Of a DNA stretch of 64,000 bases, positions 43,964-52,631 are shown in pieces; position 1 is the first letter of the stretch, and each line of letters starts with the position of its first letter. The translations under genes were made by a program, and so were the position numbers. Location: NCBI RefSeq assembly GCF_019448255.1, contig NZ_CP080410.1:1302001-1366000 (forward strand). The letters are read 5' to 3'. The stretch comes from Qipengyuania flava. GTDB lineage: Bacteria; Pseudomonadota; Alphaproteobacteria; Sphingomonadales; Sphingomonadaceae. The notes under the pieces are model-generated. The model saw nothing but the letters and a program-made list of their open reading frames with translations. It searched no databases and was not told the DNA's origin.

Positions 43964-44611
43964 TCACGCGGTCGGCGGCTCGTCCTTCAGCACCTCGTCC
44001 TTTTCCTCCAGCGCGAGGCCATGGCGCAGGAGCATCGGGATTTGCGTGAAGGTGAAGAGGAAGCTCAATGGCATGAAGACCCACAGCTTGGCCCAGAGCC
44101 AGCTTTCGAAGCTCAGTTGCATTCGCAGGACTTCGTTCAACCCGGCCATGAACACGAAGAAGATGCCCCAGTTGCGCGACAGCTTGAGCCAGCCTTCCTT
44201 GTCGACGCCCTCGAAGGCCGCCTCGAGCAGGATCTGCAGCAGCGCCTTGCCGCGCATCCACCCGCCGATCAGCAGCGCGCCGAACAGCAGGTAGATCGCG
44301 GTCGGCTTGATCTGGATGAACTTCTCGTCCTGCAGCCAGATGGTGAGGCCGCCGAAGCCGACAATCAGCGCGGTCGAGAGGATCAGCATCGGGCTGACGT
44401 GGCCGAACTTCAGCTTGCTGAAGACCAGCGCCGCAACCGCCGCCATCATGAAGGCGATCGTGCCGTAGATCACCGCCGCGATCTCGCCGAAGGTCGATGT
44501 CTCGGGCGGCTGGTAGAACTTGTAGACGCCGAGGAAGACCAGCAGCGGGCCATAGTCGACGAGGATGTTGAGCCAGCCGGACTTGGGCTTGGGCTTGGTC
44601 TCTTCGGTCAT
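43964..44611 (-). CDS. yciB: Inner membrane protein YciB (septation protein A/IspZ family)
   Basis: 215 residues, five to six hydrophobic helices, with the family pattern LVDYGPLLVFLGVYKF at the N-terminus, YLLFGALLIGGWMRGKALL and a conserved W-LSRNWGIFFVFMAGLNE. YciB proteins interact with division and elongation machinery and affect envelope integrity. Its ATG shares a base with the ftsY stop (TGATG), so it is the last gene of the dapF-mtaB-ftsY-yciB unit. Confidence 0.94.
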   Translation of the reverse strand: MTEETKPKPKSGWLNILVDYGPLLVFLGVYKFYQPPETSTFGEIAAVIYGTIAFMMAAVAALVFSKLKFGHVSPMLILSTALIVGFGGLTIWLQDEKFIQIKPTAIYLLFGALLIGGWMRGKALLQILLEAAFEGVDKEGWLKLSRNWGIFFVFMAGLNEVLRMQLSFESWLWAKLWVFMPLSFLFTFTQIPMLLRHGLALEEKDEVLKDEPPTA

Positions 44612-45537
44612 CAGGCCACCCCTGCAATCACGCGCGCCACAAGGTCGGGATCGAAGGGGCGCAAATCGTCGATCTTTTCGCCGACGCCAATGGCGTGGAT
44701 CGGCAGGCCGTATTGCTCGGCCGCCTGCACCAGCACGCCGCCGCGCGCGGTACCGTCCAATTTGGTCATGACGAGGCCGGTGACCCCGGCGACTTCCTTG
44801 AACACGTCGATCTGGCTCAAGGCGTTCTGGCCGTTGGTGGCGTCGAGCACGAGGACCACGTCATGCGGCGCTTCGGGGTTGAGGCGGCCGAGGACTTTGC
44901 GGATCTTCGCCAGCTCGTCCATCAGCTCACGCTTGTTCTGGAGGCGCCCGGCGGTGTCGACGATCAGCGCGTCGGTGCCGACATCGGTCGCCTGCTTGAC
45001 CGCATCGAACACGATGCTTGCCGGGTCGCCGCCTTCGGGGCCGCGCACGATGGGAACATCGATCCGGTCCGCCCAGGTCTGCAGCTGGCCTATGGCGGCC
45101 GCGCGGAAAGTGTCGCCCGCTGCCAGCATGACGGCGTAGTCGTCTTCCTGGAAGAGATGCGCGAGCTTGGCGATCGTGGTGGTCTTGCCGCTGCCGTTGA
45201 CGCCGATGACCAGCAGCACCTGCGGACGGGGGAAGGCGGTGATCTCCAGCGGTTTGGCTACGGGGCGCAGGATGGCCGCGATTTCCTCGGCCACCGCTTC
45301 CTTCAGTTCGGTCTCGCTGATTTCGAGGCCGAAGCGCTTTTCGCGCAGTTTCTCGCGGATGCGCGCTGCAGCGGCGGGGCCAAGGTCGGAGAGGATTAGC
45401 GCGTCTTCGACATCGTCCAAGGTCGCGTCGTCGAGCTTGGCCGTGCTCACCACTTCGGTGAGGTTGCTGGTGAGTTTTTCGGAGGTCTTGCGGAAGCCTC
45501 CGAACAGCCGGTCGGTCCAGCTCTGCTTCTCGGTCAT
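44611..45537 (-). CDS. ftsY: Signal recognition particle receptor FtsY
   Basis: 308 residues: N domain (about 1-90) and a complete GTPase G domain with GVNGSGKTTTIAKLA (P-loop), DTFRAAAIGQLQTW, DTAGRLQNKRELMDEL and TKLDGTARGG. The long acidic A domain of E. coli FtsY is absent, as is common in alphaproteobacteria. It docks SRP-ribosome complexes at the membrane. Start overlaps the mtaB stop (ATGA). Confidence 0.97.
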   Translation of the reverse strand: MTEKQSWTDRLFGGFRKTSEKLTSNLTEVVSTAKLDDATLDDVEDALILSDLGPAAAARIREKLREKRFGLEISETELKEAVAEEIAAILRPVAKPLEITAFPRPQVLLVIGVNGSGKTTTIAKLAHLFQEDDYAVMLAAGDTFRAAAIGQLQTWADRIDVPIVRGPEGGDPASIVFDAVKQATDVGTDALIVDTAGRLQNKRELMDELAKIRKVLGRLNPEAPHDVVLVLDATNGQNALSQIDVFKEVAGVTGLVMTKLDGTARGGVLVQAAEQYGLPIHAIGVGEKIDDLRPFDPDLVARVIAGVA

Positions 45538-46709
45538 TCTAGAAGGCCATTTCCGTGCTTGGTCGGCGTCATCGTGACAAGGGAGCCTGCGGGCGTGCTG
45601 TCGGGCAGCGCCACACGGGCGAAATGGGGTGTGTAGCCTGTCCCGTCGCGCTCGGCGAGGACGGTGTGGGGCTTATCGACGAGCGACGCCAGCCACTCGT
45701 CGCGCGCCTGCGAGGTGGCCGCGCGCAGTTCGGCCGCGCGGCGCTTGACCGTCTGGCGCTCGACCTGCGGCATGCGCGCTGCGGGCGTGCCGGGGCGGGG
45801 CGAATAAGGGAAGATGTGGCCGTGGACGATCCCGAGTTCGGCGATGATCGAGAGATTGGCCGCGTGATGCTCCTCGCTTTCCGTCGGGAAACCGGCAATG
45901 AGGTCGGCGCCGATTGCGATTTCGGGGCGCTGCTCTTTCAGGCGCCTGACGAGTTCCACCGCATCGCCGCGCAAGTGCCGCCGTTTCATGCGCTTCAGGA
46001 TGAGGTCGTGCCCGTGCTGGAGCGAGAGATGGAGGTGCGGCATCACCCGTTCCTCGCTCGCAAACAGCTCGAACAGCAGCGGGTCGATCTCGATCCCGTC
46101 GAGCGAGGACATGCGCAGGCGCTTGAGCTGGGGGAAGGAGTCGATCACCGCTCGGACAAGCTCCCCCAGGGGAGGGGCGCCGGGCAGGTCATGCCCCCAT
46201 GAGGTGACATCCACGCCGGTGAGCACGATTTCCGGCGCGCCATGGTCGAGGTGGCGTTCCACTTCGGACAGGACCTGAGCGATAGTCAGCGAACGGCTGG
46301 CGCCGCGCCCCTGCGGGATGACGCAGAAGGTGCAGGCGTGATCGCAGCCGTTCTGGATGGCGATAAAGGCGCGGGTGCGGTCCTGCGGCACGGGCGGGGC
46401 TTCGGCCGGCACGTTCCAGGCGCGCGCGTCGAGCTTTTGCGTGTTGGCGACCAGCCCGTCCACTTCGGGCATGGCGGCGAGCTGTTCGCGCTCGATATCG
46501 GCGGCGCAGCCGGTCACCAGCAGCCGCGCATCGGGATTGGCACGTCGCGCGCGGCGGATCGCCTGACGGGTCTGGCGCACGGCTTCGCTGGTCACGGCGC
46601 AGCTGTTCACCACCACGAGGTCGCTTTCCTTCGCCAGCATGGCGCGGATTTGCTCGCTTTCGGAAATGTTGAGCCGGCAGCCGAGCGAAATGACTTGCGC
46701 CTCGCTCAC
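45534..46709 (-). CDS. mtaB: tRNA t6A37 methylthiotransferase MtaB
   Basis: About 391 residues from GTG 46709, which gives a 4-bp overlap with the dapF stop; ATG 46724 is an alternative. N-terminal UPF0004 domain (VISLGCRLNISESEQIRAML, VVVNSCAV, VTGCAA) holds one [4Fe-4S] cluster. The radical-SAM box QNGCDHACTFCVIPQGRG holds the other; a TRAM domain ends the protein. It adds a methylthio group to t6A at position 37 of ANN-decoding tRNAs. Confidence 0.94.
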   Translation of the reverse strand: MSEAQVISLGCRLNISESEQIRAMLAKESDLVVVNSCAVTSEAVRQTRQAIRRARRANPDARLLVTGCAADIEREQLAAMPEVDGLVANTQKLDARAWNVPAEAPPVPQDRTRAFIAIQNGCDHACTFCVIPQGRGASRSLTIAQVLSEVERHLDHGAPEIVLTGVDVTSWGHDLPGAPPLGELVRAVIDSFPQLKRLRMSSLDGIEIDPLLFELFASEERVMPHLHLSLQHGHDLILKRMKRRHLRGDAVELVRRLKEQRPEIAIGADLIAGFPTESEEHHAANLSIIAELGIVHGHIFPYSPRPGTPAARMPQVERQTVKRRAAELRAATSQARDEWLASLVDKPHTVLAERDGTGYTPHFARVALPDSTPAGSLVTMTPTKHGNGLLE

Positions 46710-47515
46710 CCGAAGTGGTCCCATTCGAAACTGCCGCGATAGCTTTCGGTGGCCGGGCCGGTCATGCGGATGCAGTTGCTTTCGTCCCAGGCGATGACGA
46801 GGTCGCCGCCGGGAAGCGTGACGGTCACCTCGCGCTCCACCAGCCCGCGGCGCATGGCGTGGATGGCCGTGGCGCAGGCGCCGGTGCCGCAGGCGCGCGT
46901 GAGCCCCACGCCGCGCTCCCATACGCGCAGGCGGATGTGGGTGCGGTCCTCGATCGTGGCGACGTTGACGTTCACGCGTTCGGGAAAGAGCGGATCGTGC
47001 TCGATTTCCGGGCCGAGCTTTTCGAGCGGCACGGCATCGGTGTCTTCGACGAAGAAGATCACATGCGGGTTGCCGACATTGACCGCGCCGGGCTGGTCCA
47101 GGCCCTCCCAGCCCACCGGCATGACCGCCGTATCCATGCCATAAGCGAGCGGGATCGCGTCCCAGTCGAAGCGCGGAGTGCCCATGTCGACGCTGGCGCC
47201 CATGGCGTGCGGTTCGACATGGATCGTGCCGCCGCTGGTCTCCACGCTGGCCGCTTCGCCGTGGAGAAGCGCAACTGCGCGGCTGGCGTTGCCGCAAGCT
47301 TCCACCTCGCCGCCGTCATGGTTGAAAATGCGCATGCGGAAATCCGCTGCATCGCTCGGTTCGAGCAGGATCAGCTGGTCGCAGCCGATGCCCGTTCGCC
47401 GGTCAGCGATGGCCTTGGCGGCCGCGTTGGTCATAGCGGGCAGGGCCTGGGTGCGTGCGTCGAGCACGACGAAGTCGTTGCCCAGACCGTGCATCTTGGT
47501 GAAATCAACCCGCAT
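46706..47515 (-). CDS. dapF: Diaminopimelate epimerase
   Basis: 269 residues from ATG 47515 (MRVDFTKMHGLGNDFVV, the classical start). Active-site cysteines are in EACGNASR and RACGTGACATA. It interconverts LL- and meso-diaminopimelate for lysine and peptidoglycan. It heads an operon with mtaB, ftsY and yciB; all three junctions overlap. Confidence 0.96.
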   Translation of the reverse strand: MRVDFTKMHGLGNDFVVLDARTQALPAMTNAAAKAIADRRTGIGCDQLILLEPSDAADFRMRIFNHDGGEVEACGNASRAVALLHGEAASVETSGGTIHVEPHAMGASVDMGTPRFDWDAIPLAYGMDTAVMPVGWEGLDQPGAVNVGNPHVIFFVEDTDAVPLEKLGPEIEHDPLFPERVNVNVATIEDRTHIRLRVWERGVGLTRACGTGACATAIHAMRRGLVEREVTVTLPGGDLVIAWDESNCIRMTGPATESYRGSFEWDHFG

Positions 47516-47563
47516 AGCGTGGCCGCATCTATGCACTCGGGCGGGCAGCGTCCAGTGGGCGCG

Positions 47564-49327
47564 TCAGCCCGCGGCCTTGTCTCCGCTGCGCGAAGGGCTG
47601 GCGGAGGTGAAATCGACCTCGGTTACGTTGTCGAGCTTGTCCTTGGCCAGCAGGTCCTGCTTGCCAAGGCGCGCAAGGACGTCGGCGGCCGGTTCCGGGC
47701 GGCCGTAGTGGTATCCCTGGCCCTTCATCTTGCCCATGCGCTTGAGCGCATCGAGCACGACCTCGTTCTCGATGCCCTCGGCGGTGACCGGGAGCTTGAG
47801 GCCGTCGCTCATGGCGAGGATCGCATCGACCAGCTTGGCGCCGTGCTCTTCTTCCTTGAGTTCGGAAATGAAGGCGCGGTCGATCTTGAGGCGATCGAAG
47901 GGAAGGCTGCGCAGCTGCGAAAGGCTCGAGTAGCCGGTTCCGAAATCGTCCAGGCTGACATGCACGCCCTGGTTCCGCAGCGAGGTAATCATCGACCGGA
48001 CCATGCCGACATTCTCATGCAGGCAGCTTTCGGTGATTTCGATGTCGAGGCGATGTGGCGGGAAGTTGTGCGCGACGAGCAGTTTGAGGAGCTTTTGCGC
48101 AAACCACGGGTCGCGCATCTGCACGGGCGAAATGTTGACCGAAAGGGTAAGCTCCGAATCCCATTCCTTCGCATCCTCGAAGGCCTGCGAGATCAGCCGC
48201 TCGCTCATCTCGCCGATCACGCCGATTTCCTCGGCGATGGGAATGAAGATGTCGGGACCGACGACGCCCATTTCGGGCGATTCCCAGCGCGCGAGCATTT
48301 CGAAACCGGCCAGCTTGCCCGTGTCGAGATCGACCTGCTGTTCGTAATAGGGACGGAATTCGCCGCGTGCGATGCCCTTGCGGATGCCCGCTTCCAGTTC
48401 GTTGCGGAAGCGCAGCTCATTTTCCATCGGCGCTTCGAACCAGTAGAAGCGGTTCTTGCCCTGCTTCTTGGCGTGGTACATCGCGATATCGGCCTTGTGC
48501 ATCAGCTTCTGTGCCGATGCGGTGCCGTTGTGCATGTCGTCCATCTGGGTGCTGGAAGCGATCCCGATCGAAATGGTGATATCGATAGCGGTTTCTGCGC
48601 ATTCGACCGGACGCGCGACCTGCTCGATCATGCGCGTGGCAAGTTGGTCGACCCGGTCGGGGACCTGCGGATGGTAGGGGACGACACAGACGAATTCGTC
48701 GCCTCCCAGCCGGGCGACAACCGCGCCATCGGGAAGCAGGCGCTGGATCCGCGCTGCGGTTGCGCGCAGGACTTCGTCACCCGCCTGGTGCCCGTGAAGG
48801 TCGTTCACCTGCTTGAAATTGTCGAGGTCGACCGCAACGGCCGCCAGCGCCTGTTCGCGCTTCTGAAGATCCGCCAGCAGATCGCCCAGGACGGCTGTGA
48901 AACTGCGGCGGTTGTGGCAGCCGGTGAGGTGGTCGATGTCGGCAAGCCGGCGCGCCTCTTCTTCCGATTGGCGACGGGCCTGAAGCTCGGTGTTGAGGGC
49001 CTTGTAGCGATGCCAGCCGAGGAGGATCAGGGCGATGTTCAGGAGCAGGGCATTGGTCAGTGCGACGTCGAGTGACGCAGCATCGCCCTGCCAGGCCTTG
49101 GTGAGGTTCGGCAGAACCACACCTGCGGTGCCGACAAACAGAATGATCGCGGCAAAGGCGATGCCCAGCGTAATCAAGTCGTGCTCGCGGCCGGAAGCAT
49201 CCCTTCCGCCGCTCAAGCGCCGATTTTCCCGTTCATGTTCAGTCTTCGCGGCCAATCCCGCCCCCTGGAGTCTTTCGCCGATCGTTTGTAGGGCCGCGGC
49301 GCCTAAAAAGGCGTTAATCTCGGGCAT
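47564..49327 (-). CDS. Membrane GGDEF-EAL cyclic-di-GMP protein
   Basis: About 587 residues from ATG 49327 (GTG 49354 is possible; neither has a clear ribosome-binding site). Two membrane helices (about 51-74 and 88-105), a short linker, then a GGDEF domain with DLDNFKQVND (167-176) and intact GGDEF (208-212). The EAL domain has EMLARW in place of EALIRW, SVNISPVQM, ESCLHEN and DDFGTGYSSLSQL. The diguanylate cyclase half looks active. The EML variant and the presence of DDFGTGYSS suggest phosphodiesterase activity is possible but not certain. Confidence 0.93.
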   Translation of the reverse strand: MPEINAFLGAAALQTIGERLQGAGLAAKTEHERENRRLSGGRDASGREHDLITLGIAFAAIILFVGTAGVVLPNLTKAWQGDAASLDVALTNALLLNIALILLGWHRYKALNTELQARRQSEEEARRLADIDHLTGCHNRRSFTAVLGDLLADLQKREQALAAVAVDLDNFKQVNDLHGHQAGDEVLRATAARIQRLLPDGAVVARLGGDEFVCVVPYHPQVPDRVDQLATRMIEQVARPVECAETAIDITISIGIASSTQMDDMHNGTASAQKLMHKADIAMYHAKKQGKNRFYWFEAPMENELRFRNELEAGIRKGIARGEFRPYYEQQVDLDTGKLAGFEMLARWESPEMGVVGPDIFIPIAEEIGVIGEMSERLISQAFEDAKEWDSELTLSVNISPVQMRDPWFAQKLLKLLVAHNFPPHRLDIEITESCLHENVGMVRSMITSLRNQGVHVSLDDFGTGYSSLSQLRSLPFDRLKIDRAFISELKEEEHGAKLVDAILAMSDGLKLPVTAEGIENEVVLDALKRMGKMKGQGYHYGRPEPAADVLARLGKQDLLAKDKLDNVTEVDFTSASPSRSGDKAAG

Positions 49328-49396
49328 CTGCGGGCTGGCCAGCGCGGTCCCCACGGTCTAACCGCCGCACTTCAAGTCAATCACGGAGAGGCCCCG

Positions 49397-49804
49397 ATGC
49401 GCTACTGGCTGATGAAGTCCGAACCCTTCAAATACAGTTGGGACGATCTCGTCGCCGAAGAAGAGGGTACGTGGGACGGGGTTCGCAACCATCGGGCGAA
49501 GAACAATCTCGCTGCCATGGAAGTGGGTGACCAGGCGTTCTTCTACCATTCGCGCGAGGGGCTCGAGATCGTCGGCATTTGTGAGGTCAGCGTTGCCGGC
49601 ATCACCGACCCCACCGATCCGGAAGGCAAATGGGCGGCAGTCAAGGTGAAGCCCAAGACCAAGCTGCCGCATCCGGTTACGTTGAAGCAGATCAAGGCCG
49701 AGCCCCAGCTTGCCAATTGCGAGTTGGTCAAGCTCTCGCGCCTGTCGGTTGCCGAGATCACGCCCGACGAATGGTCCGTGATCTGCGCCATGGCGGGCAT
49801 TTGA
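49397..49804 (+). CDS. EVE domain protein
   Basis: 135 residues forming a single EVE domain: YWLMKSEPFKYSWDDL, GVRNHRAKNNLAAM, DQAFFYHSREGLEIVGICEV. EVE/PUA-like domains bind modified bases in DNA or RNA and turn up in modification-dependent restriction as well as housekeeping proteins. This stand-alone form is widely conserved near housekeeping genes, and its exact ligand is unknown. Confidence 0.93.
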   Translation: MRYWLMKSEPFKYSWDDLVAEEEGTWDGVRNHRAKNNLAAMEVGDQAFFYHSREGLEIVGICEVSVAGITDPTDPEGKWAAVKVKPKTKLPHPVTLKQIKAEPQLANCELVKLSRLSVAEITPDEWSVICAMAGI

Positions 49805-49876
49805 CCCGCCAGGTTGAAGGAACGCTCTGCTGAAATCTCCCGTTAGGGTTGAAACCCCTAACGACGGAGACCGGAC

Positions 49877-50626
49877 ATGAAGCGATTTGAAGGCAAGCGC
49901 ATCCTTATCACGGGTGGCACGAGCGGCATGGGGCTTGCTGGTGCCAAGATGATTGTCGAGGAGGGCGGAGAGGTCGCCGTTACCGGGACCAGCCAGGGCC
50001 ATCTCGACGAAGCCGGGGAAGCGCTGCCTTCCGGATCGCTTGTCCTGCGCAACGACGCCTCCGATCCCGAAGCAGCCAAGGAACTCGGCGCCAAGGTCAA
50101 GGAACAGATGGGTTCGATCGACGGCGTGTGGCTCAACGCCGGCTTTGGCAAGTTCGGTGACAATACCAAGATCGATGCGGATACCTTCGATGGCATGACC
50201 AACGTCAATGTGCGCGGTCCGGTCCTCCAGATGGCGCAGCTCATTCCGCTCATCTCCGATGGCGGATCGGTCGTCGTGACGGCCTCGGTCTCACCGTATC
50301 TCGGGCAGCCGCAGGGCGCCGTTTACGCCGCGACGAAGGGCGCGGTCACAGCGCTGACCCGTGCCTGGGCCGCCGACCTCGCTGGACGGAATATCCGCGC
50401 GAACTCCATCGCGCCTGGCCCGATCGAGACCAATTTCTTCGAAGGGATGGGGTTGTCGGACGAAGAGGTCGAAGGCTTCAGCAAGCAGATCAAGAAGCAG
50501 GTCCCGCTTGGCCGGTTCGGCTCATCGGAAGAAGCGGCGCAGGTCGCCCTGTTCCTTCTTTCCGATCAGTCCAGCTACGTCACCGGTTCGCAATACATGG
50601 TCGATGGCGGAATGACGATGCGTTGA
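49877..50626 (+). CDS. Short-chain dehydrogenase/reductase
   Basis: 249 residues. Classical SDR motifs: nucleotide-binding TGGTSGMG (residues 12-19), NAGF, and catalytic Ser followed by YAATK (AVYAATKGAV). The C-terminal ASYVTGSQYMVDGGMTMR is the standard family ending. It oxidises or reduces an unknown alcohol or ketone with NAD(P). It is convergent with the ThDP enzyme gene. Confidence 0.92.
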   Translation: MKRFEGKRILITGGTSGMGLAGAKMIVEEGGEVAVTGTSQGHLDEAGEALPSGSLVLRNDASDPEAAKELGAKVKEQMGSIDGVWLNAGFGKFGDNTKIDADTFDGMTNVNVRGPVLQMAQLIPLISDGGSVVVTASVSPYLGQPQGAVYAATKGAVTALTRAWAADLAGRNIRANSIAPGPIETNFFEGMGLSDEEVEGFSKQIKKQVPLGRFGSSEEAAQVALFLLSDQSSYVTGSQYMVDGGMTMR

Positions 50627-50629
50627 GGC

Positions 50630-52297
50630 CTAGCGGCTGCGCAAACCGCTGACACTCGCTCCACTGGCGGCGAGCTGTTCGATGTCGATCGTGCAATGAA
50701 TGAGGCGTAGCCCGCTGCGGCCCTGAGCCGCGACAAGCGCATCCTTGAACTCCTGCGTCGTCCCGGCGCTGGCAGACCAGCCACCGAAGGCTGCACCGAG
50801 CGCGGCGAAATCGGGGTTGGCGAGGCGCGTGGCGCTGATCCGTTCTTCACCCGGAAACTCGCGTTCCTGGTGCATGCGGATGGTCCCGTAAGCGGAGTTG
50901 TCGACCACGATCACGATCATGTTGGCACCGTGCTGCGCGGCGGTTGCAAGCTCCTGCCCGTTCATCAGGAAATCGCCATCGCCGGCCACTGCAACGACGG
51001 TGCGGTCCGGAAAGCGGAGTGCGGCCGAAACCGCTGCGGGGACGCCGTAGCCCATGGCGCCGCAGGTGGGCGCGAGCTGGGTCGGGAAGCCGGCGTAGCG
51101 CCAGTAGCGGTGCCACCAGCCGGAGAAATTACCGGCTCCGTTGCAGATGATCGTATCGGCAGGCAGCGTGTCGCGCATGAACTGCACCGCCTGGCCCATG
51201 TCTAGCGCGTGATCGTTGGGGTGCGCGGTCGCCCACGCTTCCCATTCCGCGTGGGCTTCGCGCCCGGCGTCGAAATCGATCGCATCGCCATCGTCCCACA
51301 GCGCCGCGCTTTCGGCGAAATCGTCCATGGCGGCGCAAATGGCGAGGTCAGCGGGATAGACGCTACCAAGCTCGTTGGGATCGGGATGAATGTGGATCAG
51401 CGTGCGATCGGGCGCGGTGAGCGGAGGCACAGTGTAGCCGTCGGTCGTCGCCTCGCCGAGACGCGCGCCAACCGCGAGGATGAGGTCTGCGTTCTTTACT
51501 CGCTCGACCAGTTTTGGATTGGGGCCATAGCCGAGGTTACCGGCATAGACCGGGCTCGACGGCGCGATTGCGTCCTGACGCCGGAAGGCGGTGGCCACAG
51601 GAATGCCCAGGCGCTCTGCAAACAGCTGGAAGTGTTCGCGCGCCTTCGCATTCCAGCCCGCACCGCCGATGATGGCGACGGGCGATGCGGCATCGGCGAT
51701 CAGCGCCATCATGGCCTGCATTGCGTCAGGGCAGGGGGCCTGTGCAGGGCGCTCTGCGCGCGGGCGAGGGCGCGCATCGGTAGCGCGGCTCAGCATGTCT
51801 TCGGGCAGGGCAAGCACGACCGGGCCGGGGCGTCCCGAAACCGCCGTGGCGTAGGCGCGCGCGATATACTCAGGGATGCGGTCGGCCGAATCGATGCGGG
51901 CGGCCCATTTGGCGATCGGCCCGAAGAAGGCCGCGAAGTCGACCTCCTGGAAGCCTTCTCGGTCCCGCATCTCGCTGTCGACATCGCCCACGAACAGGAT
52001 CATCGGCTGAGAATCCTGCATGGCGACATGCACGCCGATGCTGGCGTTGGTCGCGCCGGGGCCGCGCGTGACGAAGGCGACACCGGGTCGGCCGGTCATG
52101 GCGCCATCGGCGCAGGCCATGAAAGCAACGCCCCCCTCCTGGCGGCAGGTGACGACATCGATTGTCTCCTGCTGGCCGAGCCCGTCGAGGACCTGGAGAA
52201 AGCTCTCTCCGGGCACGGTGAAGACCCTGTCGCAGCCCTGTTCGATCAGGCAGTCGACGAGGAGCTGGGCGGCTTGTGGCGTAACAGGTGCGGTCAT
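50630..52297 (-). CDS. Thiamine diphosphate enzyme, acetolactate synthase-like
   Basis: About 555 residues from ATG 52297 (MTAPVTPQAAQLL). PYR domain with the ThDP glutamate in VFTVPGESFLQVLD, a central domain, and the PP domain with GDGDFLMNGQELATAAQHG, where GDG...N binds Mg-diphosphate. The fold matches acetolactate synthase large subunits and related decarboxylases, but no small subunit (ilvN) is adjacent. A catabolic or biosynthetic 2-keto-acid role is likely, and the product is undefined. Confidence 0.9.
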   Translation of the reverse strand: MTAPVTPQAAQLLVDCLIEQGCDRVFTVPGESFLQVLDGLGQQETIDVVTCRQEGGVAFMACADGAMTGRPGVAFVTRGPGATNASIGVHVAMQDSQPMILFVGDVDSEMRDREGFQEVDFAAFFGPIAKWAARIDSADRIPEYIARAYATAVSGRPGPVVLALPEDMLSRATDARPRPRAERPAQAPCPDAMQAMMALIADAASPVAIIGGAGWNAKAREHFQLFAERLGIPVATAFRRQDAIAPSSPVYAGNLGYGPNPKLVERVKNADLILAVGARLGEATTDGYTVPPLTAPDRTLIHIHPDPNELGSVYPADLAICAAMDDFAESAALWDDGDAIDFDAGREAHAEWEAWATAHPNDHALDMGQAVQFMRDTLPADTIICNGAGNFSGWWHRYWRYAGFPTQLAPTCGAMGYGVPAAVSAALRFPDRTVVAVAGDGDFLMNGQELATAAQHGANMIVIVVDNSAYGTIRMHQEREFPGEERISATRLANPDFAALGAAFGGWSASAGTTQEFKDALVAAQGRSGLRLIHCTIDIEQLAASGASVSGLRSR

Positions 52298-52433
52298 GGC
52301 TCCGGCGGTTAGCCCGCCTGATGACGCGGCGCAATCGCAGCCATCATGGTTAATATCGGGAAAACCGTGCCATCCGGGGACAGACGCAAGAGCAAAGGAT
52401 ACCAAAGCGTTAAAAAAGCGTTAACCCGTCATC

Positions 52434-52628
52434 ATGAGACGCGCATTAGTCCTTACCAGCGAAGCCGCACGCCACTGGTTCCGTGCCAGCCTGCCGCAGC
52501 GCCGCAGCCAATTTGCGGACCTTCCGGCGAGCGGTACGATCGACTGGCGGCTGACGGCGGACGACGTCCGCGGGGTCGCGACGACCTATTTCGCAACGGT
52601 CGCGGCGGTTCTCGCCTTTATCGTCTGA
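52434..52628 (+). CDS. Small hypothetical protein with C-terminal membrane helix
   Basis: 64 residues: an arginine-rich N-terminus (RRALVLTSEAARHWFRASLPQRRSQF), then TIDWRLTADDVRGVATTYFATVAAVLAFIV with a hydrophobic C-terminal segment. It fills the gap between two divergently oriented genes. No strong ribosome-binding site and no known family, so it could be a chance frame. Confidence 0.4.
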   Translation: MRRALVLTSEAARHWFRASLPQRRSQFADLPASGTIDWRLTADDVRGVATTYFATVAAVLAFIV

Positions 52629-52631
52629 CGC

